DNA of 64,000 bases from Mycobacterium paraterrae (GTDB lineage: Bacteria > Actinomycetota > Actinomycetes > Mycobacteriales > Mycobacteriaceae). The stretch covers positions 806,001 through 870,000 of the forward strand of contig NZ_CP092488.2 in the NCBI RefSeq assembly GCF_022430545.2, read 5' to 3'. The notes under the pieces are model-generated. The model saw only the letters and a program-made list of their open reading frames with translations. It did no database searches and was not told the origin of the DNA. Shown one piece after another: positions 34,242 through 43,040 of the stretch; positions within the stretch are counted from its first letter, which is position 1; the number at the start of each line of letters is the position of its first letter. Both the position numbers and the translations under genes were made by a program.

Positions 34242-35258
34242 CTGGCGATCCCCGTCATCTGCCTGACCGGTTACCTCGGTGCCGGCAAGACGACGCTGCT
34301 CAACCACGTGCTTCGCAGCCCCGGTGCGCGAATCGGCGTCGTAATCAACGACTTCGGCGAGCTCAACGTCGACGCCATGCTGGTGGCCGGGCAGATCGAC
34401 GAGCCGGTATCGATTGCCGGTGGTTGCATCTGCTGTATGCCCGACGACGGTGGCATCGACGACGCGCTCAGCAAGCTCGCCGATCCGCGGCTCAATCTCG
34501 ACGCCGTCATCGTCGAGGCCAGCGGTCTGGCCGACCCGCTGATCGTGTCCCGCATCATCGGCTTCAGCAAGGTGACCGGCCTTCGGTACGGCGGGCTCGT
34601 CGACGTCGTGGATGCCGCAACGCATTTCGACGTCGTCGACACCGGCGAGGTACTGCCCGCCCGCTACCGCGCCGCGTCCCTCGTCGTGGTCAACAAGCTC
34701 GACCAACTTCCCGTCGTTGATCGCACCGCGATGGTCGAACGGGTGGCCGACCGGGTACACCGGCAGAATCCCCGCGCGACCGTGGTCGGGGCGGTGGCCG
34801 GGCAGATCGACCCCCGGCTGCTCTATGACGTCGCCGGATCGGACGACGAACCCGGCCAACTCTCGCTGCGCGAACTGCTGGTCGACGAGGTTGCTCACGA
34901 CGACCACGACCACGCACACGCCGACTCGGTGACGGTGACCGCCGACGGCGAGGTCCACCCCGGAGCCCTGCTCGACCTCCTCGAGGACCCACCCGAGGGG
35001 GTGTACCGGCTCAAGGGTGTTGTGAAGATGCGCTACGGCCGAGGCACACCCAACTTCGCGGTCAACCTCGTCGGGCCGACCATCCATATTGCGAATGCGC
35101 CGCGCGGAGCCGCCGCCAACTTCCTGGTCGCGATCGGGATGCACCTCGACAGCGACGACGTGCGCAAGCGGCTCGACGCGGCGCTGCGACCCGGCGTGGA
35201 GCCGCCGACCCTGGCCGACGTTCACCGACTTCGTCGATACCTTCGCCACAGCCTGTAA
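34242..35258 (+). CDS. CobW/COG0523 G3E GTPase metallochaperone
   Basis: 338 residues from a proposed CTG start. Walker A GYLGAGKTTLLNHVL, the metal-binding GGCICCMP, and a GTPase specificity motif NKLDQL are visible. A His/Asp cluster HDDHDHAHAD precedes the C-terminal CobW_C domain. It probably inserts or delivers zinc or another metal. No ATG, GTG or TTG lies between the upstream stop and the Walker A motif; earlier ATGs (34050, 34074) would add a Ser/Arg-rich segment overlapping the previous gene. CTG at 34242 is therefore the likeliest start. Confidence 0.75.
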   Translation: MAIPVICLTGYLGAGKTTLLNHVLRSPGARIGVVINDFGELNVDAMLVAGQIDEPVSIAGGCICCMPDDGGIDDALSKLADPRLNLDAVIVEASGLADPLIVSRIIGFSKVTGLRYGGLVDVVDAATHFDVVDTGEVLPARYRAASLVVVNKLDQLPVVDRTAMVERVADRVHRQNPRATVVGAVAGQIDPRLLYDVAGSDDEPGQLSLRELLVDEVAHDDHDHAHADSVTVTADGEVHPGALLDLLEDPPEGVYRLKGVVKMRYGRGTPNFAVNLVGPTIHIANAPRGAAANFLVAIGMHLDSDDVRKRLDAALRPGVEPPTLADVHRLRRYLRHSL

Positions 35259-35294
35259 CGCACCGGCGACCATGTAGGTTTAACCCTGATTTCC

Positions 35295-35367
35295 GCCCCC
35301 GTAGCTCAGGGGATAGAGCACGGCTCTCCTAAAGCCGGTGTCGCAGGTTCGAATCCTGCCGGGGGCA
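35295..35367 (+). tRNA. tRNA-Arg (anticodon CCT)
   Basis: A complete 73-nt cloverleaf: acceptor GCCCCCG/CGGGGGC, D stem GCTC/GAGC, anticodon stem CGGCT/AGCCG with loop CTCCTAA, T stem GCAGG/CCTGC with TTCGAAT, discriminator A. No CCA is encoded. No integrase or repeated 3' end is seen nearby. Confidence 0.95.
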
Positions 35368-35411
35368 CAAACTCGCGATTGCGCGACGACGAAACGGGTA
35401 CCCCGCCCGGC

Positions 35412-36347
35412 GTGAGTGAGACCGATCACAGGACGCCCGAGTTGCGTCAGCAGGCACAGAAGCACGCCGAACAGGCCCGCGCCACCATGGACGAACGCCG
35501 TGAAAGTCAATCCGGCGGCGTCAGCGGTTGGGTCGCCGAGCGAGCGGGCGAATGGGACCTCAGCGGTCCGGACGAGTCCGCACTACACGTCCAGAAGTTC
35601 TTCTGGAATGCGTTGATGGATTACTGGTTTCGCATGGAGATCGACGGCTGGGAGAACGTCGGGGAGCCTCCTGCACTGCTCATCGGCATCCACTCGGGCG
35701 CGCCGTTCGTATGGGACGCCTGGACGGTCGGCGTGCAGTGGTGGCGGAAGTTCGGCGACGAACGCATCCTGCACGGCACGGCCCACGACGCGCTGATGGC
35801 CATCCCGGGGTTCGGTCAGTTCTTCCGTTCGATGGGAGTGCTGCCCGCCGCGCCTGACGCCATCGCGACCGCGCTGGCCGAAGGGCACGACGTGGCGCTG
35901 TGGCCAGGCGGCGAGGTGGATTCGCTACGCCCGTGGCGCGAACGCGACAAGGCCAACCTCGCCGGGCGCACAGGGTTCGTGAAGATGGCCATTCGCGCGG
36001 GCGTCCCGATCGTCCCGATCGCGACAGTCGGCGGCGCCGACGCCATGCCTGTGTTGATCCGAGGCGACCGGCTGTCGAAGGCTCTGCGACTCGACAAGGT
36101 GTTGCGCCTCAAGGTGTTTCCTCTCGCGATTTCACTCCCTTGGGGCATCGCGCCGGCCGCGCTGCCGCAGTTCCCGTTGCCGGCCAAGATCCGAACCCGG
36201 TTCATGCCCCCGGTCGAGGTCGATCACGATCCGGAGCGCGCCGAGGACGACGACTACGTGCACCGCAAGTATCTCGAGGTGCAGGGCAGCATTCAGAGCG
36301 GCATGGATGCGCTGGCCCGCAAGCGCGCGCTGCCGGTGTTCGGCTGA
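35412..36347 (+). CDS. PlsC-like acyltransferase
   Basis: 311 residues from GTG 35412 (a TTG at 35379 would add 11). A charged N-terminal about 60 residues precede the acyltransferase domain: LLIGIHSGAPFVWDAW near 100, HGTAHDALMAIPGFGQFFRSMGVLP, ALWPGGEVDSLRPWRER, AGVPIVPIATVGG. The family transfers acyl groups to glycerol-phosphate, lysophospholipid or diacylglycerol. Its His-Asp motif has seven residues between (H-S-G-A-P-F-V-W-D) rather than the usual four. It is probably a membrane-surface lipid enzyme. Confidence 0.75.
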   Translation: MSETDHRTPELRQQAQKHAEQARATMDERRESQSGGVSGWVAERAGEWDLSGPDESALHVQKFFWNALMDYWFRMEIDGWENVGEPPALLIGIHSGAPFVWDAWTVGVQWWRKFGDERILHGTAHDALMAIPGFGQFFRSMGVLPAAPDAIATALAEGHDVALWPGGEVDSLRPWRERDKANLAGRTGFVKMAIRAGVPIVPIATVGGADAMPVLIRGDRLSKALRLDKVLRLKVFPLAISLPWGIAPAALPQFPLPAKIRTRFMPPVEVDHDPERAEDDDYVHRKYLEVQGSIQSGMDALARKRALPVFG

Positions 36348-36353
36348 CGGGTT

Positions 36354-37403
36354 TCACAACGTCCCGGTCAGGTGACCGAGCGCGGTGAGGATGTCGTAGA
36401 CGTTGTCGGCGGTCACCGCGGCGGTCGTGCCGTGGGCGAACAGGACTTCGGTCACGTCGTTGCTGAAACCGTAGCCGGAGTCGGCGTAACTGCCCTCCGA
36501 GCCGAACGGGTCAAGGACGACCGCGACGTTGTGATCACCCTCGAAGGCGACGGCCTGGCTGTTCTCCGGTCCGAATACGGAAGCGTAATTGTTGTTGCCC
36601 AACTCCGCGTAGGTGCCGAAGTACTCGCCGCTGTAGTTGGCGTTGCTGATCGCGACGTTGTTGTCACCGCCGAAGCCGGCAAAAACTCCTTCGTCGTAGC
36701 CGGTGATGGTGCCGACCTGGCTGGCGACGTTGTTGCTGCCGCCCAGCGCGTCGGCGCCGTCGAACAGGCCGCTGTTGTTCCCGAGGTCGATCGCGAAATC
36801 GTGGTTGCCGTCTCCGGAGACTCCGCCCAATCCACCTGCGCCGGCAAACGCGCCTTCGTTGCCGCCGCCGCTGGCTCCGTTGGTGTTGTTGCCGATGTCG
36901 ATGGCCGTGTCGTAGGAACCCGTGCCGGAGCCACCGCCCAAGTCGCCGTTCCCGGCGTAGGCTCCGTCGGCCGCGCCCGTCGACGGCAGGTCGTTGTTGC
37001 CGATGTCGATGGCGGTGTCGAAGTTCGCGTTGGTGTCGCCCGGTAACCCGCCGGCAACGGCGTGAGCATTGACGCCCTGCGCTTCGGCGAAATTGCCGAG
37101 GCCGCCGCCGGCGTAGGCGTAAGCGCCGCTGCCCGCGGCGATCGCCAGGCCGTATTCCCCAGTGGCGGTGTGTGCGGTAGCGCTGCCCTCCTGGATGAGC
37201 GTGAAGCCGTCGTAGGAGAAGGCCAGATCCAGACCCGACGACGCTGCCGGCAGCGTCGCGCCGCTCAGCAGACTGTCGACTGATGCCAGCCAGTCGGTCG
37301 ACGAGTCGGCCCCGGCCACCCCCGACGCGGATGCCACCGCCGCTCCGACACCCATACCGAACGCCAGCACGCACACCTGACCGAACCGACGGACGTTCAC
37401 CAT
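36354..37403 (-). CDS. Secreted Gly/Asn-rich repeat protein
   Basis: 349 residues with a signal peptide (cleavage after AGA near 32). The middle has about 20-40-residue irregular repeats ending in AIDIGNN or AIDLGNN (three clear copies), spaced by Gly/Ala/Asn-rich segments such as GAYAGNGDLGGGSGTG. Regular short hydrophobic-Asn alternation suggests a beta-solenoid or adhesin-like surface protein (inference). It is not PE/PPE. The ATG has a GAGAGGA ribosome-binding site, and a TTGACA promoter is upstream. Confidence 0.75.
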   Translation of the reverse strand: MVNVRRFGQVCVLAFGMGVGAAVASASGVAGADSSTDWLASVDSLLSGATLPAASSGLDLAFSYDGFTLIQEGSATAHTATGEYGLAIAAGSGAYAYAGGGLGNFAEAQGVNAHAVAGGLPGDTNANFDTAIDIGNNDLPSTGAADGAYAGNGDLGGGSGTGSYDTAIDIGNNTNGASGGGNEGAFAGAGGLGGVSGDGNHDFAIDLGNNSGLFDGADALGGSNNVASQVGTITGYDEGVFAGFGGDNNVAISNANYSGEYFGTYAELGNNNYASVFGPENSQAVAFEGDHNVAVVLDPFGSEGSYADSGYGFSNDVTEVLFAHGTTAAVTADNVYDILTALGHLTGTL

Positions 37404-37462
37404 GGTTGTCCTCTCGTGAACCGGCGGCCGATCGCCGAGTTTGCTCAGGCTAACAGCAAACC

Positions 37463-37490
37463 CATGTAGCCGATGTGAAATCCCTGTCAA
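37463..37490 (-). promoter_or_regulatory. SigA-like promoter of the Gly/Asn-rich gene
   Basis: On the minus strand TTGACA (37490-37485) is followed by a 16-bp spacer and TACATG (37468-37463). It predicts a leader of about 55 nt. The match to TATAAT is only moderate. Confidence 0.4.
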
Positions 37491-37601
37491 ATCCGTTCTA
37501 TGTGAAGATGTTTCGGCGGCCACGGCGCCCATTGAGGTAACAAGCGATAGCTTGCTGGTTTCTTAGAGTCGTTTCAGCCTGCGTTCGAGTCGGCGCATGA
37601 C

Positions 37602-37994
37602 ATGATTCGCATCATGATCCACCGTGTCCTTGTCGCCGCATCCGTAGCGGTCGCCGCTTGCGGCTTTGCGCCGCTCGCGCTGGCCGACCCGCCGCAGTGC
37701 CCGGCCACTGGTTGCCCGCACGGGCCGGCCACCAACGCGCCCGGCCCGGCAGCACCGCCCGCCCCACCGCCCGCCAACGTCAACAGCTCGTCGTACAAGG
37801 ACGGTTACAAGTCCGAGCATGACTTCTTCGCGATCCCGCAGAACCACGCCTATCTCGCGAGCGAGATGAGAAGCGGATACACCGCGTTGTCGGCCTGCCA
37901 GGTGGAGATCAAGGGTGGATCGGCGCCCCCGAATGTGAACGACTGGCTGGCGGGCTGCGTCGACGCACTGCATGACCTGGGGTTCAAGCCATAA
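37602..37994 (+). CDS. Secreted Pro-rich protein with DUF732-like end
   Basis: 130 residues with a signal peptide (cleavage near ALA-DPP, about residue 29). A Pro/Ala tract follows, then a C-terminal region (YKDGYKSEHDFFAI, ACQVEIKGG, WLAGCVDALHDLGFKP) with spaced Cys residues. The C-terminal pattern is similar to small exported mycobacterial helical proteins, but I cannot name a family with confidence. It ends 2 nt before the rhodanese start. Confidence 0.6.
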   Translation: MIRIMIHRVLVAASVAVAACGFAPLALADPPQCPATGCPHGPATNAPGPAAPPAPPPANVNSSSYKDGYKSEHDFFAIPQNHAYLASEMRSGYTALSACQVEIKGGSAPPNVNDWLAGCVDALHDLGFKP

Positions 37995-37996
37995 GC

Positions 37997-38824
37997 GTGC
38001 TGATCTCCGCCACCCAACTGGCTCGCCTGATCGATGCCGGCCAGCGCGTCGCCATCCTCGACGTCCGCTGGCGAATCGACGAGCCCGACGGTCGGGCGGC
38101 GTATCAGCGCGGCCACCTTCCTGGTGCGGTCTACGTCTCCCTCGAGGACGAACTCAGCGACCACTCCACTGTCGGGAGAGGACGCCACCCGTTGCCGTCG
38201 GGGCGCAGCATCGAGGCCGCGGCGCGGCGCTGGGGCATTCGCGACGGCGTGCCGACCGTCGTCTACGACGACTGGAACCGCGCCGGCTCGGCCAGGGCCT
38301 GGTGGGTGCTGACGGCCGCCGGCATTGCCGACGTATGCATCCTCGACGGCGGTTTGGCCGCATGGCGATCCGTCGGCCGCGACCTGTCCACTGACCCGGT
38401 CGAGCCGCCCCCGGGAAACGCGACCGTCACGCACCAGGACCTCTACGACGGCGCGTTGCCCACGTTGACCGCGCAACAAGTCGGCGAGGTCGACCTCTTG
38501 GATGCCCGTGCGCCGGAACGCTTCCGGGGCGAGATCGAGCCGATCGACCCAGTGGCCGGCCACATCCCCGGCGCCACCAATCTGCCCAGCAGCGCCATGT
38601 TGAACCCCGACGGCACATTCCTGGCACATGATGCGATCGCCGGACTGCTTGCCGACCGCGACGTGGACGACACCAGGATTGGTGCGTACTGCGGCTCCGG
38701 CGTGACGGCGGCGGTCACCGTCGCCGCGCTCGCCGCCGCCGGTTATCGCGCCGCGCTGTTCCCCGGCTCGTGGTCGCAGTGGAGTTCCGATTCCGACAAC
38801 CCCGTCGCGCGCGGAGATGACTAG
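37997..38824 (+). CDS. Two-domain sulfurtransferase (3-mercaptopyruvate/thiosulfate type)
   Basis: 275 residues. Two rhodanese domains (about 1-130 and 150-270). The catalytic Cys is in the second, in YCGSGVTAAV; CGSGVT is typical of 3-mercaptopyruvate sulfurtransferases. The first domain has YDDWNRAGSARAWW and no active Cys. The enzyme moves sulfane sulfur for cyanide or thiol metabolism. The GTG start lies just after the upstream gene. Confidence 0.85.
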   Translation: MLISATQLARLIDAGQRVAILDVRWRIDEPDGRAAYQRGHLPGAVYVSLEDELSDHSTVGRGRHPLPSGRSIEAAARRWGIRDGVPTVVYDDWNRAGSARAWWVLTAAGIADVCILDGGLAAWRSVGRDLSTDPVEPPPGNATVTHQDLYDGALPTLTAQQVGEVDLLDARAPERFRGEIEPIDPVAGHIPGATNLPSSAMLNPDGTFLAHDAIAGLLADRDVDDTRIGAYCGSGVTAAVTVAALAAAGYRAALFPGSWSQWSSDSDNPVARGDD

Positions 38825-38887
38825 TCCGGTTCCGCGGAAACAGGTTTGTCCGGTGGCATCGGGGGCAATGCGCGTACGGAGGCGGAC

Positions 38888-38905
38888 ACGTTGGTCGACC
38901 GACGT
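38888..38905. promoter_or_regulatory. 18-bp near-palindrome upstream of the thiolase operon
   Basis: ACGTTGGTCGACCGACGT is self-complementary except for one symmetric pair. It lies about 100 bp before the thiolase start, in the 180-bp gene-free segment. It is a candidate operator, possibly for the double-HxlR regulator encoded at the end of the operon. Confidence 0.45.
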
Positions 38906-39004
38906 GGCTGCTCAGGTCCTGCCGGTTCAGCCGAGAGCTGGTGGGACCGCCTGAAATAGTGCTTCTGAGCCCGTCACTCTTTTAGTTGTAGTAGCGTGCC
39001 GAGC

Positions 39005-40219
39005 ATGGACGTCGGTGTCTGGGTCCTCGGCGGTTACCAGAGCGATTTCGCTCGCAATTTCCGCCGGGAAGGTCGCGACTTCGCGGATCTGACCCGGGAA
39101 GTGGTCGACGCCACTCTCACCGCGGCCGAGATCGACGCCGCGGACATCGGAGTCGTCCACGTGGCCAACGCGTTCGGTGAAATGTTCGCCGCGCAGGGTC
39201 ATCTCGGTGCGATGCCGGCGACCGTCTGCGACGGCCTGTGGAACACCCCGGCGTCGCGCCACGAAGCGGCCTGCGCCTCGGGCAGCGTGGCGGCGCTCGC
39301 CGCGATGGCGGATCTGCGAGCGGGCAACTACGACACCGCGCTGGTCCTGGGCGTCGAGCTGGAGAAGACCGTGCCCGGCGACACCGCGGCGCGTCACCTC
39401 GGCGCCGCCGCGTGGACCGGACACGAGGGCGCCGACGCGACGTTTCTCTGGCCGTCGATGTTCGCCACGGTCGCCGACGAATACGACCGCCGTTACGGCA
39501 TCGACGAGGCGCACCTGCGAGGGATCGCGCAGGTCAACTTCGGCAACGCGCGCCGAAACCCGAACGCGCAGACCAGAGAATGGACAGTGCCGGATCCCAT
39601 CGACGACGGCGAGACCAACCCGCTGATCGAGGGACGGCTCCGCCGATTCGACTGCAGTCAGATGACCGACGGCGGCGCCGGACTTGTCCTGGTCAACGAT
39701 GCCTACCTTCGTGACCATCCCGGCGCACGACCGATTGCCCGCATCGCCGGCTGGGGCCACCGCACCGTCGGGCTCGGCCTCCAACAGAAACTCGACCGCA
39801 CTGCGAACGACCCCTACGTGATGCCACATGTGCGCGCCGCCATGCTCGACGCCTTGCGCCGCGCCCACGCAACTCTTGACGACCTGCACGGCATCGAGGT
39901 CCACGACTGCTTCACTCCCAGTGAGTATTTGGCCATTGACCACATCGGCCTGACCGGCCCGGGCGAGTCGTGGAAGGCCATCGAGAACGGCGAGATCGAG
40001 ATCGGCGGACGGCTGCCGATCAACCCCAGCGGCGGCTTGATCGGCGGCGGCCACCCGGTCGGTGCCTCGGGCATCCGAATGCTCGTCGACGCCGCCAAGC
40101 AAGTCAGCGGCATGGCCGGTGATTACCAGGTCGAGAACGCCACAACCTTTGCCACGCTGAATTTCGGCGGCAGCACGGCCACCACCGTCAGCTTCGTTGT
40201 CGAGGAGGTGGCGAGCTGA
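39005..40219 (+). CDS. Thiolase (acetyl-CoA acetyltransferase-like, SCP2 type)
   Basis: 404 residues. The catalytic Cys is in HEAACASGSVAALAAM, a His in HDCFTPSEY, and the C-terminal GGLIGGGHPVGASG loop contains the second His. It cleaves or condenses 3-ketoacyl-CoA; the substrate is unknown. Starts at ATG 39005 or GTG 38996 are both possible. It overlaps the carotenoid oxygenase by 1 nt. The pair fits Rv0914c-Rv0913c as I recall the M. tuberculosis order. Confidence 0.85.
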   Translation: MDVGVWVLGGYQSDFARNFRREGRDFADLTREVVDATLTAAEIDAADIGVVHVANAFGEMFAAQGHLGAMPATVCDGLWNTPASRHEAACASGSVAALAAMADLRAGNYDTALVLGVELEKTVPGDTAARHLGAAAWTGHEGADATFLWPSMFATVADEYDRRYGIDEAHLRGIAQVNFGNARRNPNAQTREWTVPDPIDDGETNPLIEGRLRRFDCSQMTDGGAGLVLVNDAYLRDHPGARPIARIAGWGHRTVGLGLQQKLDRTANDPYVMPHVRAAMLDALRRAHATLDDLHGIEVHDCFTPSEYLAIDHIGLTGPGESWKAIENGEIEIGGRLPINPSGGLIGGGHPVGASGIRMLVDAAKQVSGMAGDYQVENATTFATLNFGGSTATTVSFVVEEVAS

Positions 40220-41709
40220 TGGCCGACGTCGAGCTCGTTGCCAAATTCCTGTCGACACTGCCCGAGGACGACGACCACCCCTACCGCACCGGACCCTGGC
40301 GACCGCAGACCAGCGAGTGGGACGCCGACGATCTGGTCGCCGTCGAAGGCGAGATCCCCCGCGACCTCGACGGGGTGTATCTGCGCAACACCGAGAACCC
40401 GCTGCACCCGGCGCTGAAGACCTATCACCCGTTCGACGGCGACGGCATGCTGCACATCGTCGGCTTCCGCGACGGAAAGGCGTTCTACCGCAACCGCTTT
40501 GTCCGCACCAACGGCTTCCTTGCCGAGAACGAGGCGGGCGGCCCGCTGTGGCCGGGCCTCGCCGAGCCGGTCCAGCTGGCTCGGCGCGACGGTGGCTGCG
40601 GGGCGCGGACGCGGATGAAGGACGCGTCGAGCACCGACGTGATCGTGCACCGGGGAGTCGCGCTGACCAGTTTCTACCAGTGCGGTGACCTCTACCGGGT
40701 CGACCCGTTGTCGGCCGAGACGCTGGGCACCGAAACGTGGAATGGGCACTTCCCCACTGACTGGGGTGTGTCCGCCCACCCCAAGGTCGACCCGAAAACC
40801 GGGGAGCTGCTGTTCTTCAACTACAGCAAGCAGGCGCCGTACATGCATTACGGCGTCGTCGACGAGAACAACGACCTGGCCCACTACATCGACATCGCGC
40901 TGCCAGGTCCGCGTCTGCCGCATGACATGGCCTTCACCGAGAATTACGCGATCCTCAACGATTTCCCGTTGTTCTGGGATCCCGACCTGCTCGCGCAGAA
41001 TGTCCACCTGCCGCGGTTCTACGCCGATATGCCGTCCCGCTTCGCGGTGGTGCCGCGCCGCGGTGGCAGCAGCGATATCCGCTGGTTCGAGGCCGACCCC
41101 ACGTTCGTCCTGCACTTCACCAACGCCTACGAAGACGGTGACGAGGTCGTGCTCGACGGGTTCTACGAAGGCGCTCCGCAACCAGCGGACACCGGTGGAG
41201 ACAGGTGGGACAAGCTGTTTCGCTTCCTGGCACTGGACCGTCTGCAGACCCGTCTGCACCGCTGGCGGTTCAACCTGGTCACCGGTGAAGCCAAAGAGGA
41301 GCAGTTGTCCGAGTCGATCACCGAATTCGGCACGATCAATCCCGAATACGCGGCTACCAGCTACCGATTCACCTACGCAGCCACCGGCAAACCAGGCTGG
41401 TTCCTGTTCGACGGTCTGGTCAAACACGATCTGCGGACCGGCGGTGAACAGCACTACCGCTTCGCCGACGGCGTCTTCGGCAGTGAGGCGGCAATGGCCC
41501 CGCGGCCGAATGCCACCGGCGAAGACGACGGCTACCTGATCACGCTGACCACCGACATGAATGCCGACGCCTCCTACTGCGTGGTCTTCGACGCCGCCCG
41601 GTTCAGTGACGGCCCGGTGTGCAAACTCGCGTTGCCCGAACGGGTTTCCAGCGGAACGCATGCCACCTGGGCGGCCGCTGCACAACTGCGCCGCTGGCAT
41701 GACGTCTGA
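40219..41709 (+). CDS. Carotenoid cleavage oxygenase family protein
   Basis: 496 residues in a seven-bladed propeller of the RPE65/CCD family. The four Fe-binding His are visible in GVSAHPKVDP, RLPHDMAFTE, VLHFTNAYEDGDEVVLDG and SSGTHATWAAA. Conserved FDGDGMLHIVGF and YLRNTENP are near the start. It cuts a polyene or aryl-alkene double bond with O2. It is coupled to the thiolase and followed by the HxlR regulator with an 11-bp overlap. Confidence 0.88.
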   Translation: MADVELVAKFLSTLPEDDDHPYRTGPWRPQTSEWDADDLVAVEGEIPRDLDGVYLRNTENPLHPALKTYHPFDGDGMLHIVGFRDGKAFYRNRFVRTNGFLAENEAGGPLWPGLAEPVQLARRDGGCGARTRMKDASSTDVIVHRGVALTSFYQCGDLYRVDPLSAETLGTETWNGHFPTDWGVSAHPKVDPKTGELLFFNYSKQAPYMHYGVVDENNDLAHYIDIALPGPRLPHDMAFTENYAILNDFPLFWDPDLLAQNVHLPRFYADMPSRFAVVPRRGGSSDIRWFEADPTFVLHFTNAYEDGDEVVLDGFYEGAPQPADTGGDRWDKLFRFLALDRLQTRLHRWRFNLVTGEAKEEQLSESITEFGTINPEYAATSYRFTYAATGKPGWFLFDGLVKHDLRTGGEQHYRFADGVFGSEAAMAPRPNATGEDDGYLITLTTDMNADASYCVVFDAARFSDGPVCKLALPERVSSGTHATWAAAAQLRRWHDV

Positions 41710-42601
41710 GCCGACGATCCTCCCGCCCGGCGGAACCAACGCAGTCGGCCGCATCCTGGGGCTGCTCGGTGACGAATGGACGCTGCTGATCATCCAACAG
41801 GCGCTGCTCGGTGCGACCAGGTACGGCGAGTTCATCCAGCGGTTGCCGATCTCTAATACCGTGCTGGCCAACCGGTTACGCGCGCTCACCGACAGTGGGC
41901 TACTGGCGCGCAGCGAGTACCAGACGCGGCCGGTGCGGGCCGAGTACCTGGTCACCCAGCGCGGGCGAGCGTTCTGGCCGGTACTGCTGTCGATCTGGGA
42001 GTGGGAACGCCGCTGGGTGACCGACCACGTTCGTTCGCTGCCGAACATGCGGCACACGCAGTGCGGCAACCTCTTTGCGCCGGCGTTGACCTGTCTAGCC
42101 TGCGGCGGCGCGGTCGACGAAAAGCAGGTGGCGGCCCGCTGGGGCCCGAGCGGGTCGTGGCTGCGCTCGGTACCCGAGGGCACGACCCGGCGCAGGTCGA
42201 CCGCCGGCCAGGCCGGATTGTTCCCCGAGACGATGAGTGTATTGGGAAACCGCTGGGCTGCTTCGCTGTTGGTGTGCGCATTCTTGGGCACCGGCCGCTT
42301 CTCGGAGTTCCATACCCAACTCGGGGCGCCGCCGTCGCTGCTGTCCGGTCGATTGCAGACGTTCTGCGCAAACGGGGTGATGCGCACCTCGAGGGAAGGC
42401 AGCTATCAGCTCACGGAGAAGGGGCGGGCGTTCTTCCCGGTCATCATTGCCGCCTTGCAGTGCGGGCAACGCTGGTTCCACGCGCCGGAAGGCCCTGCCG
42501 TGCTGCTGACCCATCTTGGTTGCGGCGAACCGTTTGTCGGTCAGTTGACCTGCGACCAGTGCGCCGGGCTGTTGAAGGGCGCCGACGTTCGCATCGACTA
42601 G
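41699..42601 (+). CDS. Tandem double-HxlR transcriptional regulator with Cys motifs
   Basis: 300 residues with two HxlR winged-helix units: first about 15-110 (ILGLLGDEWTLLIIQQALLG, NTVLANRLRALTDSGLL), second about 175-265 (MSVLGNRWAASLLVCAFLG, PPSLLSGRLQTFCANGV). Each unit is followed by a similar Cys motif: H-x-QCG...LTCLACGG and H-LGCG...LTCDQCAG, which may bind zinc. HxlR proteins normally act as dimers; this one carries both copies in one chain. The ATG overlaps the oxygenase end. It is probably the local regulator. Confidence 0.75.
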   Translation: MTSEPTILPPGGTNAVGRILGLLGDEWTLLIIQQALLGATRYGEFIQRLPISNTVLANRLRALTDSGLLARSEYQTRPVRAEYLVTQRGRAFWPVLLSIWEWERRWVTDHVRSLPNMRHTQCGNLFAPALTCLACGGAVDEKQVAARWGPSGSWLRSVPEGTTRRRSTAGQAGLFPETMSVLGNRWAASLLVCAFLGTGRFSEFHTQLGAPPSLLSGRLQTFCANGVMRTSREGSYQLTEKGRAFFPVIIAALQCGQRWFHAPEGPAVLLTHLGCGEPFVGQLTCDQCAGLLKGADVRID

Positions 42602-43014
42602 CGGCGCAGCGCCGCAGCGAGGGCCCACGCTGAGCACAACACCGCCGCGCCGGCCGCGACGCCGCCGACGTACAGCCCGTAAGTCGCCGACACCGGCGGC
42701 TTCACGTTGACCGAGTAGTAGCGCAGGATCAGCGCCCCCACCACCATCGAAATCGTCAACGCGGCAATCGATGCCGTCCGCACCGACAAGCCGCGACCGA
42801 CCATCGCGCCTGTCACCAACAATACCGACGACAGCACGACGATCAACTGGCCGGGCCCGAACCCATGCGGCACGTGCAGGCTGCCGATGCTGCCACCGAT
42901 CGCGCTGGCGCGCCCGCCGCCGCCGGTTTCGGTGGTCAACCACGGAAGCCACACGCTCACCCACACCGCGGTGGCGGACAGCGCGACCATCCAACCGGGG
43001 CGTGGGCGGAACAT
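42598..43014 (-). CDS. Four-helix membrane protein
   Basis: 138 residues with about four membrane segments (MVALSATAVWVSVWLPW; LIVVLSSVLLVTGAMV; ASIAALTISMVVGALIL; VGGVAAGAAVLCSAWALAAAL) and a Gly-rich periplasmic loop between the first two. It is convergent with the HxlR gene (4-bp overlap). It fits Rv0912 by position (recalled). The role is unknown. Confidence 0.65.
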   Translation of the reverse strand: MFRPRPGWMVALSATAVWVSVWLPWLTTETGGGGRASAIGGSIGSLHVPHGFGPGQLIVVLSSVLLVTGAMVGRGLSVRTASIAALTISMVVGALILRYYSVNVKPPVSATYGLYVGGVAAGAAVLCSAWALAAALRR

Positions 43015-43040
43015 ACTGCGACAGTAGCCGCTGAGGCCGG

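Noticed and set aside
35295..35367. tRNA-Arg as an attachment site for an integrated element
   Set aside because: No integrase, duplicated tRNA 3' end or change of gene content is seen on either side.
37475..37490. Fourth CAGGGATTT half-site upstream of the Gly/Asn-rich gene
   Set aside because: The CAGGG here is formed by a TTGACA -35 followed by GGG. The second arm is missing and the spacing to the -10 does not fit the other three sites.
40123..42387. 754-residue minus-strand open frame under the carotenoid oxygenase and HxlR genes
   Set aside because: It is antisense to two clearly recognised genes, and its product has a shuffled, low-information composition.
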